Position numbers and translations under genes: made by a program. A stretch of DNA of 64,000 nt from Mesostigma viride (Eukaryota; Streptophyta; Mesostigmatophyceae; Mesostigmatales; Mesostigmataceae): positions 1,320,590-1,384,589 of the forward strand of contig RPFO01000132.1 of assembly GCA_009746045.1 (NCBI GenBank), in the 5' to 3' direction. Of the stretch, positions 32,426 to 44,500 are shown piece after piece (position 1 is the stretch's first letter; the number at the start of each line of letters is the position of its first letter). The notes under the pieces were generated by a model. The model was given only the letters and a program-made list of their open reading frames with translations, had not been told where the DNA came from and ran no database searches.

Positions 32426-33495
32426 AGGCTAAGTATAAGTGACGAGCCACGAGGTAGCGGCATGGCTGACGGCGGAGCTCATAACTTTCACGTTTGGGCA
32501 CCAAGTTCGGCCGTGAATGTCACAATCGCTTCGTCTTTCTAAGACGCACACGCTGATCTATTTTCCCGAAGCTATTACGCAATATCATGACAAGCAAACG
32601 CACCTCGACACAACGCAGCTTAGCGGCAGCGCTGAGCCCTGAATTAAGCTACGCAAGAAGGTATGCCTAGTAGAGTCCAGCCGCCCGGCCTGGAAGGCAG
32701 CTGCCAGCACCACTTCCCAAGCTTTTAGTGGTATGTACATTCTGGCCCTTCTTCGGCCTCGCCGTCGGCCTCTCCTGAGCCCAAACGCAGTCGTCCCGCC
32801 AAGCCACCCAGCTAGTTTCAAGATTTCACCATCGACGAGCACTTTTGGCAGAAAAGTCCAAGTGACCAGCTGCGGCGTCCTGTTTAATTTCATGGGACGT
32901 GCATGGTTTTAGTAGAATTGTGCTATACCAACTCAAGATTCTGCGGGCCGGGGTCTTTGCCTGCCGTCAGGTGCTGAGCACGGTCGGCTTGGCTGCAAAG
33001 ATGCCCAACCTTGCCCGTCCCTACTTGCAACAAATCGCCCTTTGCTCCCTCCTCGGACACTCTGCCGCCCAGATCGATCGATCTTTGAACCCACTGCTGT
33101 GACTGACACCATCCGCGACCTCCTAAGGACGCTGTCGAGCAGCACGTGCGTGACTCCCTTAGCTGCAGATGTGGCAGCCCTGGGTTGCACGCTGACTGCC
33201 GAGCTCCGCACCATGCATCTACTGATCCACCGCCACTGACCTCCACCCTCCTCGCCTCCTCCACCGCCACCACCCCATGCACCTCGATCCGACGCCATCA
33301 CCGCCCAGCTCCGCGACATCGACCAGCGCCTCAAGGACAATGCCATCGCTATCAAGTGCCTGCAAAACACCGCAGGCATCACCGCCCAGGCGGTCAAGGA
33401 CATTGCCGCCAAGCTCCACTGAGCTGGCCTGGCTGGTGATGCTCCTCCCATCCCGACCTGGGCGGACATGCTTAAGCAGCACACCACCTCCACCA

Positions 33496-34020
33496 CCTCG
33501 ATCCGCCGTCGCAGCATGTACAGCTCCAGCGGCAGACGCTTGACCTCCGCGAGGAGGCCGAGCTCGCCAAGCGCAGCCTTAACGTCATCGTCAAGAACTT
33601 CGACATGGCGGAAGGTGAGAATTCCGAGAAGGTAATTGCATGTGCGTTTGAGAGCAAAATCCTTGATCGCATGGGCCTTCTTGGTGAGATCAAGCTGGTC
33701 GCCCACCGCCTTCCCCGCGTGCGGGGTAAGGCAGGGGCGCCCCCGCTTCTTCTCATCTGTAAGAGCCCATCAGACAAGCTTTCAATTCTCAGACGCTGCA
33801 AGCGGCTCGAGAAGACTCCCTTCACCTTGGACGACGACTTGACCCTGGCGCAGCAACAACGGCAACGGGAGCTATGGCCGACCTACCTCCAGCTCCGGCA
33901 GACCGCGGCAGGGAAGCCGGTGTACTGCATGGAAGGGGGCGACCATCTACGTCTGCCACAAGCCCTGGCAAGCGACCCCCGGCCGCGGCCCCAGCACCTC
34001 CAGATGCCCCGTGTAGAATA
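33496..34020 (+). pseudogene. LINE ORF1-type protein, coiled coil and RRM-like region
   Basis: In one frame the sequence reads LREEAELAKRSLNVIVKNFD, then APPLLLICKSPSDKLSILRR and LDDDLTLAQQQRQRELWPTY, followed by GKPVY. This order (coiled coil, NviV core, Dk.sIL, dDLT..Qq..r) is that of L1-type ORF1 RNA-binding proteins. Upstream, 33270-33420 reads a helical ITAQLRDIDQRLKDNAIAI segment interrupted by stops. ORF1p would coat element RNA in ribonucleoprotein particles. The long methionine-start frame begins at 33605, but homology extends upstream of it. The C-terminal YW..GD block seen in sister copies reads YCMEGGD here. Confidence 0.65.
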
Positions 34021-34433
34021 GTCAGCAGGCCTAGCCACCGTGGCCTTGTACATGTACGCCTATACTACAGGCCCTATACCAGATGATGCCTTAGCCTTAT
34101 TTAATCATGTGCATGTGTGCCTATGATGTGCCACACACCAGATGATGCCTAGCTTTATTTAATTATGCTGTGCCCATGCAGGGAGTTACTCTCTGCTGAG
34201 AAGCCACGCCCTTAGGCTAGCCTTTGTCTAGCCATGATGATGATCTTCCCCCCTATGTCTGCGCCTTTAGGTAGGTGCCTGAATACATAGTGGTGTGCAG
34301 GTGCACTTTGTGCACCCAGAGCAGGTGTAGTTTACACCCTACCCTTGCAGGAAGTAGCCCAGGGTGTATAAAAAGCCATACACCCCTTCTCAGGGATATG
34401 TGCTACATATACTCCCAACGGAGTTCATATGTT

Positions 34434-34498
34434 CCAATTCAATTCAATTCAATTCAATTCAATTCAATTCAATTCAATTCAATTCAATTCAATTCAAT
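34434..34498. repeat. TTCAA pentanucleotide array, 13 copies
   Basis: Pure caatt units directly after the repeat C hairpin; probably the 3' tail of the ORF1-only element. Confidence 0.95.
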
Positions 34499-34639
34499 AG
34501 GCAAGGCTAGGCTAAATTCTTAACGCATCATCCATGGGGGGTCCCATTATACTAGGCAGAGCGAGGCATCATCCATGGGGGCCATTATGGGCGCACATGC
34601 GCGTAGGGACGACCACTTCCGTGCGCACTCAACATGGCA

Positions 34640-35910
34640 TTACCCGGCCATGCCCACTGCAGACCGGCGTCTGGCAGGTTTGCGTCCTGTCGCCGTACCT
34701 GTTTATTATTGTAGTGGATTATGTTATGCGCCAGGCACGTACTCGCTTTGCTCGCATTGCAGGCCGTGCCCCTGGCCTAGCGATCACGAACGACCTTGGA
34801 GAAAGGGGGCCGACTAACAAGCAGAATTTACTAGCTGACCTCATTTATGCCGACGACATCACGCTCATCGAGAAGCCGGACTGTCTGCCCAACTTTGGCT
34901 GGACTGCCTGGCGCTCGAGGCTCGGGCAGCTGGTCTAGAAATCAGCCCCGAAACGGAGGCCCTGGCCCTCGGCATGGCAGGGCCCCCACCCACACTCCGC
35001 CTCTTAGACGACACGGCCGAGGTCAACTACCCTACTTCAGGCCGCATCAAGCTGCTCGGCAGTTGGCTTCCCGACTGCGAGGACGACCTGACGACACGGA
35101 TCGGCATGGCGTGAGCGCAACTCCATGACCACCGCCGCTGGTGGAGCAACCCCGCCCTACCCCGGATCGTCAAGCGTGACCTCTTCAAGGTCGTCATTCT
35201 GACGATCCTGACCTACGGCGCCGAGACCTGGACACTGACGCAGGAGCTGGAGCAACGACTCGATGGCGCCGTCACCAAGATGCTGCGCAAGGCCCTTAAC
35301 ATCCCCTTTGGTTTGCACATTAGTAATGAGGATTTGTACGCTGATTTGCCCTATGTTTCCCACATTATTAGGCACAGGTGCCTGGGCCTAGCCGGGCACC
35401 TGGCCCGCACAGATCAGGTAGATACATCAGATAGACTAGCTGGCACCAAGCTCGCCCAGCCTGGGCGATATGTCCTCACCTGGCGTGGCAGCCCCCGGCC
35501 GCGCGCGGCAGGGCCGCCACCCGTGGACTTTTCGTGATAGACTCGGCATGGACATGTGCTACACAAGACGTGACGGGCTCACACCCGGGCAGCCTCCTGG
35601 TTTGTCTGTAGTATGGAGGCAGATTAAAAGTGTCTATTAATTAATTATTAATTGTAATATGGAGGCAGATGGTGCGCAAGGATAGATGGCAAGTAGTGAT
35701 GAAGGAGACCACCCCCAAGCCTGTGGGGGCTCCGCGTGTGACCAAGTATGGCATTCATAGTGATTCGGGCCGCGGTGCCCACACCCGTGTAACTAGGACC
35801 TAGACAGCTTACACCATCCATCCCATCCCATGTTCCCCTCCCACTGAGGACTTGTGCTCACGTGACGCAGTCACGTGTCTATTAATTAATTAATTAATAA
35901 TTAATGCGCG
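34640..35910 (+). mobile_element. LINE A, 5'-truncated copy 2
   Basis: Nearly identical to 1090-2300. RT motif B (VLSPYLFIIV) and motif C (LIYADD, about 34845) are present. Frame breaks occur near 34880 and 35110 (gcgtgagcgcaa gives a stop), so it is inactive. The stop is near 35803. The 3' hairpin cacgtgacgcagtcacgtg is at 35859-35877, followed by an ATTA-rich tail. A 28-bp tail-like insertion interrupts the copy at about 35624-35653. Confidence 0.85.
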
Positions 35911-35984
35911 TAGGCGTGTGCCACGTGCTAGGCTAAGCCTGACTAAGCTACACTACTGCTGTATTCCCTAGACTGGGGTTGCTG

Positions 35985-36125
35985 GGGCGGCAGGGGGTGC
36001 CTGCCAGGGCTTGTGGTCGACGTGGATGACGTCCCCCCTCCAGTATACCGGTTTCCCCCCTGCGCTCTGCCGGAGCTGGAGGTAGGTCAGCCATAACTCC
36101 CGTCGCCGATGTTGCTGGGACAGCT
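35985..36125 (-). pseudogene. LINE ORF1 C-terminal fragment
   Basis: The minus strand reads RRRELWLTYLQLRQSAGGKP then VYWRGDVIHVD, the C-terminal block of the ORF1 family. It is followed downstream on that strand by about 80 bp and a LINE A-like tail, with no RT. Confidence 0.6.
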
Positions 36126-36129
36126 CAGA

Positions 36130-36570
36130 TATTGGGGATTATATCCCCCTCTAGTGACTACATGGTTGGGTCATGATGCAGACGATATATGTAACTTTCG
36201 TGTAATTACTTTTCTAATGAGATTAGCATAGTACTCCGTGGCACTACCCATGCGCATGACACTCAAGTACTTACTTACAATGGATTATAATTGATCTAGC
36301 TAGCTTAGTTAATATTAATTAATTTTAAGTGAGACAACTATTCTGATTTGGCACGCCGCAAAGGTGAAAACCATTAGCGTTCAGTGCCGGCAACTATTAT
36401 TTAATGAAGTGATACAATACTGATTAATATTTGATCTAGCTATCTTGTCATCCTTGTCGCCATTATAGTACGTACAACAAGACCAGCATCACATGTGTGC
36501 CTGTGCCTTTAGAAAACGAAGCTCATGGACATACTCATTGACCAACTTCCCCATTAGAACTACATACGAA
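36130..36570. other. AT-rich gap with a SINE T body fragment
   Basis: At 36336-36390 the sequence ctgatttggcacgccgcaaa ggtgaaaaccatt matches the body of the tRNA-related element at 48985-49215. The rest is AT-rich with no recognised feature. Confidence 0.5.
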
Positions 36571-36574
36571 AATG

Positions 36575-36950
36575 ATATATATATTCATTGAGAATGATAG
36601 ATTACGGAGGTGAGATAGGCATGCAACATAAGGAAAAACCCGAGAACTGGGAGAATGCCCTGAAGAAATTAATAGTAATCTGACACAGACATCCAAGGAT
36701 CACGCCAGCGGCACAAGGTACAACTAACTATACATCACAAAACTACACGCAGCAACAGCGCTGCCGGCCCACCATGCAGGCCTGGAAGGAATCTAGACCG
36801 CATGGGTCGCGACAAAGTCGGCCCGGGTGCGGCGGAATAACACATCAGCCACGGTGCGAGTGAGGGCGAGTGACAGACGCTGCCGCCAATACGAGGACCA
36901 CGTGCGGGCCGACCACGGGGCGGTCTGACCCTCGAGGTCGAGGCGGATAT
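36575..36950 (-). mobile_element. E2-type LINE, 5'-truncated copy inserted in TA repeats
   Basis: Minus-strand copy of the E2 3' end (endonuclease C-terminus plus 3' UTR), nearly identical to 26710-27085. It is bounded by gatatatata on the left (36573) and gatatatatatatta on the right (36945), so both flanks are TA dinucleotide repeats. Confidence 0.8.
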
Positions 36951-36954
36951 ATAT

Positions 36955-38899
36955 ATATTATGCCAGTGCACCAAATTCATCATGTGTGCGCAATTTAAAA
37001 TGATTTATAATCGCAGAGTACCATGCAGTGTATCAGGGTGAAAAGTTAAAGCATTACCACAATGGATCAGGATTCAATAATCCTGCCATAGACACCTCAC
37101 TTCCTCCCAGCTGCAGCGGTTGACACATCAGCCCATATGGGGCATCCAGGCTGTGGCACATGGACATCTGTGCCCTTGCCTACTGCCTGCCTGTGTGGAT
37201 TGCTCATCCCACACATCGTACGATTGCTCATTCATACGTGGGAGCTGCTGCCATTCTACTCCACCCCCCACCCACCCACCCACCCACCCACCCACCCACC
37301 CACCCTCACCCCCCTCTCTCCTCTTCTTTGTGATTGACACCCACTAGCTGGCCGCTGTTGTAGAAAAAAAAAACTGAACCACCTGCCATTAGGGTGCTAC
37401 TGCAAGAAATGGCAGGCCAGAATGCCAGGCTCTGCAACAGCTGCACCCCATTGAAGACATCGCCAATGCTTGTCCTTGAACCAGCCCAATGGGACCGGCG
37501 GCACGCTGAGAAGACACAAGCATGCAACAGCCCGTCCCCCTAGACCACCGTCTCCTGGGCCGCCAGCCTTCGATTTCCAGAGCTAGCCCCAGCCTCAGCT
37601 CCCTTGCCCTTGTTGTCATTGCATGGCACCAGACATTGCACCAGAGCTCCCTTGCTCCTAATTGCAACCTGGGTCGTGCATTGTTACTGTTGTCTGACAT
37701 CTGGCTCACCGGCGGGTGTCAACCACATACACGGATGGCTCACCAGGCACAGGGCTTCCTGCCGACATCCCCCCAGCCGTGACAAGATGTGCTGACTATC
37801 CCCACTCCCCAGTATCATGCGTGGCCTAACTAACACACAGCCGCTGGCTCGGAACGCCCACAGGAGCAAGCCACGGGAGCGCGGGGCGTGGCACCGCAGC
37901 CTGTGCTGCTGCCACACACCAAAGCCACCAAACACAACAGGCACCAAACAGCGTCCACCACACCACCCACCAATACAAAACAGGGCTTTATGCATATCCG
38001 GGCATGCCAGGCAACCACTTCGCTTGAAGCACTTCCTTAGAACCCCCTCTTTAGAACCCCCTGCCCCACGCATAGTGGCTTGTAGCCACCTGGGGGCATA
38101 GCGCCGACTGCCCCCTGGGACCCCGTTCACCCTGCACGCACCCGTAGGTCTGGCGAGTAAGGAAGCCGGTGAGCCACGCTGGTGACCCCGCTAGAAAACG
38201 GGGTACATAAGGAAGCCGGTGAGCCACGCTGGTGACCCCGCTAGAGAACCAGGTACCACTATAACGGTGGTGCCCAGTGCAGTCGCATTTGCTGGGTCGC
38301 CCATGGGCATTGTGTTCCTTACACATGCGCCCACCGTGTCCACATGCAACCCTGTAGGTTCACGACTCGCGTGAGCAGTACACGCACCCGGCATGCGACC
38401 ACGTGTCCACCGGCTGGCCATGCAAGGCCGCCAAGTGGCTGCACCACCCATAGGCAGAACACCCGAACAGTGCTCACTTTGGGGCCAGGGCTGACAAGGG
38501 CCGGGAGAGCTGGATGGCGCCGCTTGGCCCCTGTGACAACTTCTCCCTTGAGATTTGCCGATTTGCCTAGGGGAACCCTTCCATCGGCCCCGGCCTTGGG
38601 GCCACACATGACGATGTGTTAACTAATTAGTTGGTGCCACACAAAGCGCTGCGGCAAATGGCTGGTGAGGTAGCTTATCTAAAAGTAACGCCGGCGGCAC
38701 AGCACGTGTGCCAACGGCCGTCGCAGGTGCTGCCGCGCTGCTCGTGTCAAGGAGTCGTGCAGACGGGTGGCAACCCATCACACCGCAACATGTGATGATG
38801 ATGGCCGTCGCGTGCGCCCCCACTTGCCAGGCAAACGACTTTGCCAGGCAGTCTAATATGTCTGCATCTCGGTACACAGCCGAGGTGGTCGCATCCCCG
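36955..38899. other. Gap, no recognised gene
   Basis: Contains a CCCA tract at 37262-37305 and a tandem duplication of about 63 bp at 38155-38265 (unit includes aaggaagccggtgagccacg ctggtgaccccgctag). Open frames on both strands lack domains. The region downstream of LIP2 (38620-38899) presumably holds its 3' UTR. Confidence 0.4.
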
Positions 38900-39646
38900 C
38901 TAAGGCGCAGCTGGCGTTGATGGGGTCACCTTTGGGGGCATTGCGCCTGGGGTGGACAGGTCAGGGGCGGACAGGTCCGGTTTGTACAAATCGGGCACCA
39001 GCTCACACCGCTTGAGGCGCAACGCGTCCGCAAAGTAGTCCACCAACCGCGTGAAGACCTGGTCCACGTCCACCTGCTCGCCACCGCGCTCCTTTGACAT
39101 GGAGGTGACCGCCTTGTCGGCGACCCCGCACGGCACGATGTTGTCAAAGTACTTGAGGTCCGTGTTCACGTTCAGAGCGAGGCCGTGGAAGGTTATGCCC
39201 TGGGACACGCGCACGCCGATCGCGCCAATCTTTCGGTCGTCCACCCATACCCCGGTTAACCCGGGGACGCGCCCCCTCGCGGATATGCCGTACTCGGCCA
39301 CTGTGTGGATCATGGCATCTTCGAGCCGCTCCACAAAACGACGCACACCGATGCCGCGGTCACGCAGGCCAATTATTGGATACAATACACATTGCCCTGG
39401 CCCGTGGAAGGTAACCTCGCCTCCTCGCTCGGTAACGAAGAGCTCGGCGCCGGCAGCTCGTAGGGAGGCCTCGTCGACCAGCAAATTGGAGACCAGAGAA
39501 CGGCGACCCAACGTGTATACCGGGAAATGCTCGCATGTTATAACGGTATCGTGCGAAGCTCCGCCTTGCCGAGCGGCCACCGCCTCCTTTTGGAGGCGCC
39601 ACGCATCCGCGTATCGTATAAGACCAAGTCGGCGAACCTGCAACAT
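38900..39646 (-). CDS. LIP2: Octanoyltransferase (lipoyl(octanoyl) transferase), LIP2/LipB family
   Basis: The enzyme transfers octanoyl from acyl carrier protein to the lipoyl domains of 2-oxoacid dehydrogenases and glycine cleavage H protein, the first step before sulfur insertion by lipoyl synthase. The 248-residue frame has the family signature RGGEVTFHGPGQ (about residues 73-84), the Lys motif GVWVDDRKIGAIGVRV, FHGLALNVN, and the active-site Cys in IVPCGVADKAVTSM. Length is normal for the family. In plants LIP2 is mitochondrial; no clear presequence precedes the LipB-like start (MLQVRRLGLIRYADAW), so an upstream exon or alternative start could supply one. The C-terminus ends in a Pro/Ser/Thr-rich tail (about 30 residues) not needed by the fold. 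It is a single exon, unlike the other host genes here. Confidence 0.93.
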   Translation of the reverse strand: MLQVRRLGLIRYADAWRLQKEAVAARQGGASHDTVITCEHFPVYTLGRRSLVSNLLVDEASLRAAGAELFVTERGGEVTFHGPGQCVLYPIIGLRDRGIGVRRFVERLEDAMIHTVAEYGISARGRVPGLTGVWVDDRKIGAIGVRVSQGITFHGLALNVNTDLKYFDNIVPCGVADKAVTSMSKERGGEQVDVDQVFTRLVDYFADALRLKRCELVPDLYKPDLSAPDLSTPGAMPPKVTPSTPAAP

Positions 39647-39806
39647 GAAGGGCCTATCAGAGGAGCACTGCCATAATTCCTATTGACATGGATGAGTTTC
39701 TTGCCATCCCAAGGTTGGAGCACCCCCTGGACCTTAGATCTTAAGAAGTAAGCCCACGCAGTTACATATTCACGACAGTTGCACAGCTTGAGAAAATCTC
39801 AATGTC

Positions 39807-40028
39807 TTATAGGTTGAAAAGCATCTGTTGACGCCCCCATGCAAACTGAAAATAAACCCCTTGGTGAACTGCGACGCATAGCACCTCCATTACCTTGTTA
39901 ACAAGAAAGTCTGCGAGGAATGTTAGACCCAAAAAGTTAAGCGCTGCATGTCTCGCATATCGCCCTTTGAATAGCAAACGACTCGCGCAGCTTTGCTCAT
40001 CGCCACTCTTCAGAATTGACTTAGCCAT
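39807..40028 (-). CDS. Small hypothetical ORF upstream of LIP2
   Basis: A 73-residue frame (MAKSILKSGDEQSCASRLLF...) with a possible hydrophobic stretch (LNFLGLTFLADFLV). It lies 160 bp upstream of LIP2 on the same strand. No family is recognised. It could be a separate small gene, an upstream exon of a longer transcript, or chance. Confidence 0.25.
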   Translation of the reverse strand: MAKSILKSGDEQSCASRLLFKGRYARHAALNFLGLTFLADFLVNKVMEVLCVAVHQGVYFQFAWGRQQMLFNL

Positions 40029-40029
40029 C

Positions 40030-41590
40030 GCGACCCTGTAATTAATTTTGCTTCATCACTCACTACTCACTAGTCGTGTACTCGTGGGAGGCTACAGTAA
40101 CAGCGAGAACCCACCGCCAGCCTAATTAGCTGCTGCCTCCTGTACGCGATGTTGTATGACAGCAGTAACTAGTAAGCAGGACTGCCGACGCCTGGCCGAC
40201 GTTGCTATTTTCCTAGCCGCCGTGCTTGTCTGTAGCCCGACGGCCGCCCGATTGCGGCCATCGGCCGCTGTGGCCGTGTGCAATCGCGATCCGGTTCATT
40301 TTAATAAGAGTCCTGGACGCATGGCGAATCCAACGTCGGGGTACTAGGGTAGTTGTCTGAGAGGAAAGACGCGAAGACCGCGGCCGGGTCCACTGAGCCG
40401 CGTAGTGAGTGGCCGGCTCATGATCGGATGACGGACTGATGACTAATCCAGCCGCGTGTGCGGGAATGAGCCGGCCAGGGACCCCGCCACCTGCATGGAG
40501 GGATATAGATAGACTAATAAATTGATTGATTAGTTGATTAATTGATTTAGAACACTGCATACTATGATCTCCGTGGGGTAAATATGTAGTTGAACTGAAC
40601 ACTGCACATCATGATCCCTGATGAGAAGGGGCATATGGTTTTTACTGAAATACATTCTGAGCTACAACCACGAGGTGGTGGGTGTACTTAGTAAACTGGG
40701 CACCGCCTACTCGGGGTGCACAAGGTGCACCTGCATGCACCTGAGTTTTTGCTAAGGGTTTTTGGGCTGCGGACGCGTGTGACCTCGGCCCCCGAAATCC
40801 TGCGGTCGCGGTGACCTCGGCCACCACAATCCCGGGGTCGCGCATGACCTTACTTAGCTTAGTTGCAAGCACTGTGTGTGATGTGTTAAACGCTTGAATG
40901 CCTCAGCCTAGGCTTGTGGGGGGGCAGGGGGGCTATAGGCACTTTGGCCTTAGTAGTCTACTGTCCTTACATGACGGCAACTTAGTGGTTTGTTCTTATG
41001 TGGAATTCTTGCATCAATAAAATTAGATGACCCTTCACCCTTGGGCCTTAAGCCTTGGGCATAAACACAAACTTGCTGACCGTAATGGCGCATTCATACT
41101 ACTCAACAATACACATAAATGATTACACCTTTGCGTTGTGACTTGGCCTGTTGGCCACTTGGGCCATGGGGAATGGTCCAACGGCTACGGAGGTTTAAAA
41201 ACTCAATCCTACCTGCTTGACTGAAAATGCTACATAAAACAACAGCATACATAATACATCCTTGACAGTGGTTGTCTCACTTAATAGACACTTGGCATCT
41301 TCTTGCATAGTAGGTCTAAGACTCTAAGCCCTAAGGCCATCACGGCGCCATAAATTGTCAAATGCCCACATCTTCCACAGCTGAGTTGTGGGTAAGAAAA
41401 ATCAAAGGGGCAATGGGTCATCATCATCCCTGGCACCCTCGACTGAAATGGCGAGTAGGCTTGCTGCGCTGCTGCCAGTATGCAGCTGCCTTGCTGCCAT
41501 GCAGCAGCAGCGGCGGTCCATTGGTTGCCCGTTGATCCACCCATGCGCCGTGGCCTGCCAGTGCTTGACGGCCCTTGAACCCCCCCCCAT
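40030..41590. other. Gap with one repeat C copy
   Basis: A minus-strand repeat C module is at about 40590-40760 (agaaggggcatatggttttt, then gcacctgcatgcacc). An AATAAA word is at 41017. No gene is recognised. Confidence 0.4.
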
Positions 41591-41593
41591 AGC

Positions 41594-44500
41594 CTAGAAG
41601 CTTTCGAAGGGTGTCTTGGTGACATACAAGTGAAGTGCCACGTCCAAGTGAGCTGCAAGAAGCTTGTTGCGTTGCTTTGATTTGATGAAATTCATGGCAG
41701 AAAAGAACCGCTCATCTGGCACACTGCCGTGGCAAGCGAAGTGCCACAAGGTAGGTCCACCATGATGGCGCTGCAATGCACAACCAGGTCGGCATCGTCT
41801 CCAACAACGTGGCGTCCAGCAGGCGAGCCGCCCGCACTTCCCGCCATGGCTGAAAGCTACCAGCATCCCGAGCCTTGTGCCACTTCTTCATGCTGGCCCT
41901 GAAAGCGCTCCACTCAGCCTTCTTCAAGTCCTTGGGTGAGATGAGCGCAGGGACCTGCACTGGCTCGGGCCAGCCGCTTCATCGTCATGGGGGGAGGGGT
42001 GATCACCTTTGAGGGACAATACTGAACTTGAGAAGGGGCTGCAGCTGCATGCTCCTTCAAGTCATCGGCGGTAGGGGCAGGGTCAGCGGCCCAGTACTCA
42101 GGAAAGAACCTGGTGACCACCCCAGCAAGAAGGTGTCCTCTGGGAATCGTTGGCTGAAAAGTTCTGTCCACGGCCATCTGGGCCATCTCCTGCAGCTGCC
42201 GACCGATGTTGTCCATGAAATGCTGCAGCTTGACCCTATCGGGCTGATGGGCAACTTGTAAGCTAGCCCTGCTCCGGGTCACACGCACTTGGTCGGTTCG
42301 CACCCGTGTACTGTAGGACGACCACGTGTGTTGAAGGTCACCTCATAGCCCTCAAGCTTGGCCGTCACTGGTGAGCTCGACTGCTAGCTCACCCTCGACG
42401 TCCTGGGGCACCTCTTCAAAGTACACACGAGGGACCACCGCCTTGCCTTGCTTGCCCTTGGAGGCGGTCGCTCTGCATGGATGCATGACAGCGCTGCATG
42501 GCGGCTCTGCGGCGTCATCACCCTCATCCAAGTCAAGGGGCTCGCTCCCACTGCTAGCCTCACGGTCGTCAGCGCGTGCTAAGTCCTGCCCAAGGACAGC
42601 TTGGAACACGTTGCCATAGGTGGGCCTATCCACCAAGTAAGTGGCCTTGATGATGCGGTCCTTCGCGGTCTGGATGATGCCCGCGACATCCTTGAGGTGG
42701 AGGGAGTCTTGCTGAAACATCTTGGACGCAATGTCAAGCTCATGGAGCAAGGCCTGCATGCCGTGAGCTCCGAGTATGACGTCACAATCCACGAGGGCCT
42801 CGTAGATCTCCCCCGCATTCTCAGAGCCCTTCTGGACTTGGTCGCAGTAGTAGTGCAGTAGCGCGTCATACTCATCGATGAAGCGGTAAAGGACACCGCT
42901 GACTGAGATCCACCGCACATCGATGACCGATTTCAAGCGAGCCTGGCTAGTGTGGCCGCACACCCCGGCAGCTGGCACAGCAAGAACTCCTGGGTCTTCT
43001 CAATGGGTGAATGGTTCATGTCCGGCCGCTGCCACCATGCGATCGAAGAACGCTCTCCACCTTCTGGCACAAGGGATGGGCAGAAATGTCCTTGCCCACC
43101 AAGCTGTTCCTGTGCCCCGGGCACCAGCTGGAGATTGCAAAGGGCGCAAATTGCTGCCAGTGGCAGAGCAAGACAGCGCCCCCTTGGGCGCCGGCCCAGC
43201 ATGACGTTGGCACCATCCGTGGAAATGGCCACCATCTTCGTTGCCTGATCTGCCTAGCATTGACGAGGCCGCCCTAATTGCTCTTGAGCTCAGAATAGAT
43301 TGCCTTAATTGGCGATGTCAGGCGCGGTGGCAGAGGCACCAGGCAGCTCGTGCAAGCCCAAGAATGCGGTTGTGCGTTAACTGCGTTTACCGTGTTTCAG
43401 GGGATAACATACCATAGCGCACTGCTCGTTGCGGGTAATGTCGGCGCTATCATCCACTGACAATGACAGGTACCGCGACGTAGCAATGTCATCACGGAGG
43501 TTGTCGACGAACACGGCGCTGATGGCCTCACCAAACTCCCAGCCTGCATTGTCGCTGAAATACTTTCCAGACAGGGGGATGCGTTGCTTGTAGAGCTTGT
43601 TCTCAAGTTCATGAAGTCGATCAGGTGGGCGGTCTGCTTAAAATCCAGCATGGAGCGACCGTTTGCCAGCGTCTTGAATGTGACGCAGAGCATGTTCATG
43701 ACACCTGTCTCAAGCTCCTCCTTGCCGCTGCGTTGGGCCATGCACGAGCCCAGCGATGCCCATCACCTTTGTTATGGTAGTGTTGTCCCCGATGGCAATC
43801 CCCAAAGCCGCCTGACCTGATCGATGCCCACGTTGCTGCTATCTTGTGGTCATTGGTCTTCTCATGAATGCATCTTGAAACGACTCACGCGACTTGCTGT
43901 GATGGGCTTGGCCACATCCTTGGTGGTCGGGCATGCACAGCACCACAGACAATCTGCTTTGTGGTGGGTGTCCCCGGGCAGCTTGCCCACCTTTGCCGAG
44001 GAAAACTTTCCACCGGCCGCTGAGCCATTCTGCTTTGAATCTCCGTTTCCCATTCCGCACACGCTTGTTCCCCTTTCTGGACCGCTTGCTGTCTCCGGCC
44101 TTCAATGGCTTTTCCTTTGTCATCCTCCGCTTCCTCCGCTTTGCTGGCCGCTCCGAGCATTGCGCATCGCTGCTTGAAGAATGGCTGCCTGAAGCATCGC
44201 TGCTTGAAGAATGGCTGCATGCATGAAAAAATGCCACCTGAAGAACCGCTGCTTGAAGAATCAGACGATCTATGGCGACGCTTTCCACGCCCAGATCTCG
44301 GGTCATCGTCGGAATGGGAACGTGATTGAGACTCGGCATGCAGACTCAGAAGAGGAGTCGTTTCCACTCACCCCAGACCTTTTCCCCCTGTTCGTCTCGT
44401 TCGATTCCAAACCGCGACTAGCTCCGACACCGTATTCACATTCCCAGGCGGCTGCAAGTTGCCTGTCAGACGATGGCGCCGAATCAGGCCTTGCTTCAGG

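Larger units (their letters stand above)
32445..34498 (+). mobile_element. ORF1-only LINE derivative (HAL1-like), copy 1
   Basis: Proposed layout: a start region with catggctgac at about 32462; a conserved leader with a cgtctttctaagacg hairpin (about 32535); an ORF1-type reading region from about 33000 to 34020; then a 3' UTR of the repeat C type (34080-34430) with a short hairpin and a TTCAA tail. No RT sequence lies between ORF1 and the 3' end. A second element with the same leader-ORF1-3' UTR order is at 49265-51300. The boundaries are inferred from shared segments. Confidence 0.55.
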
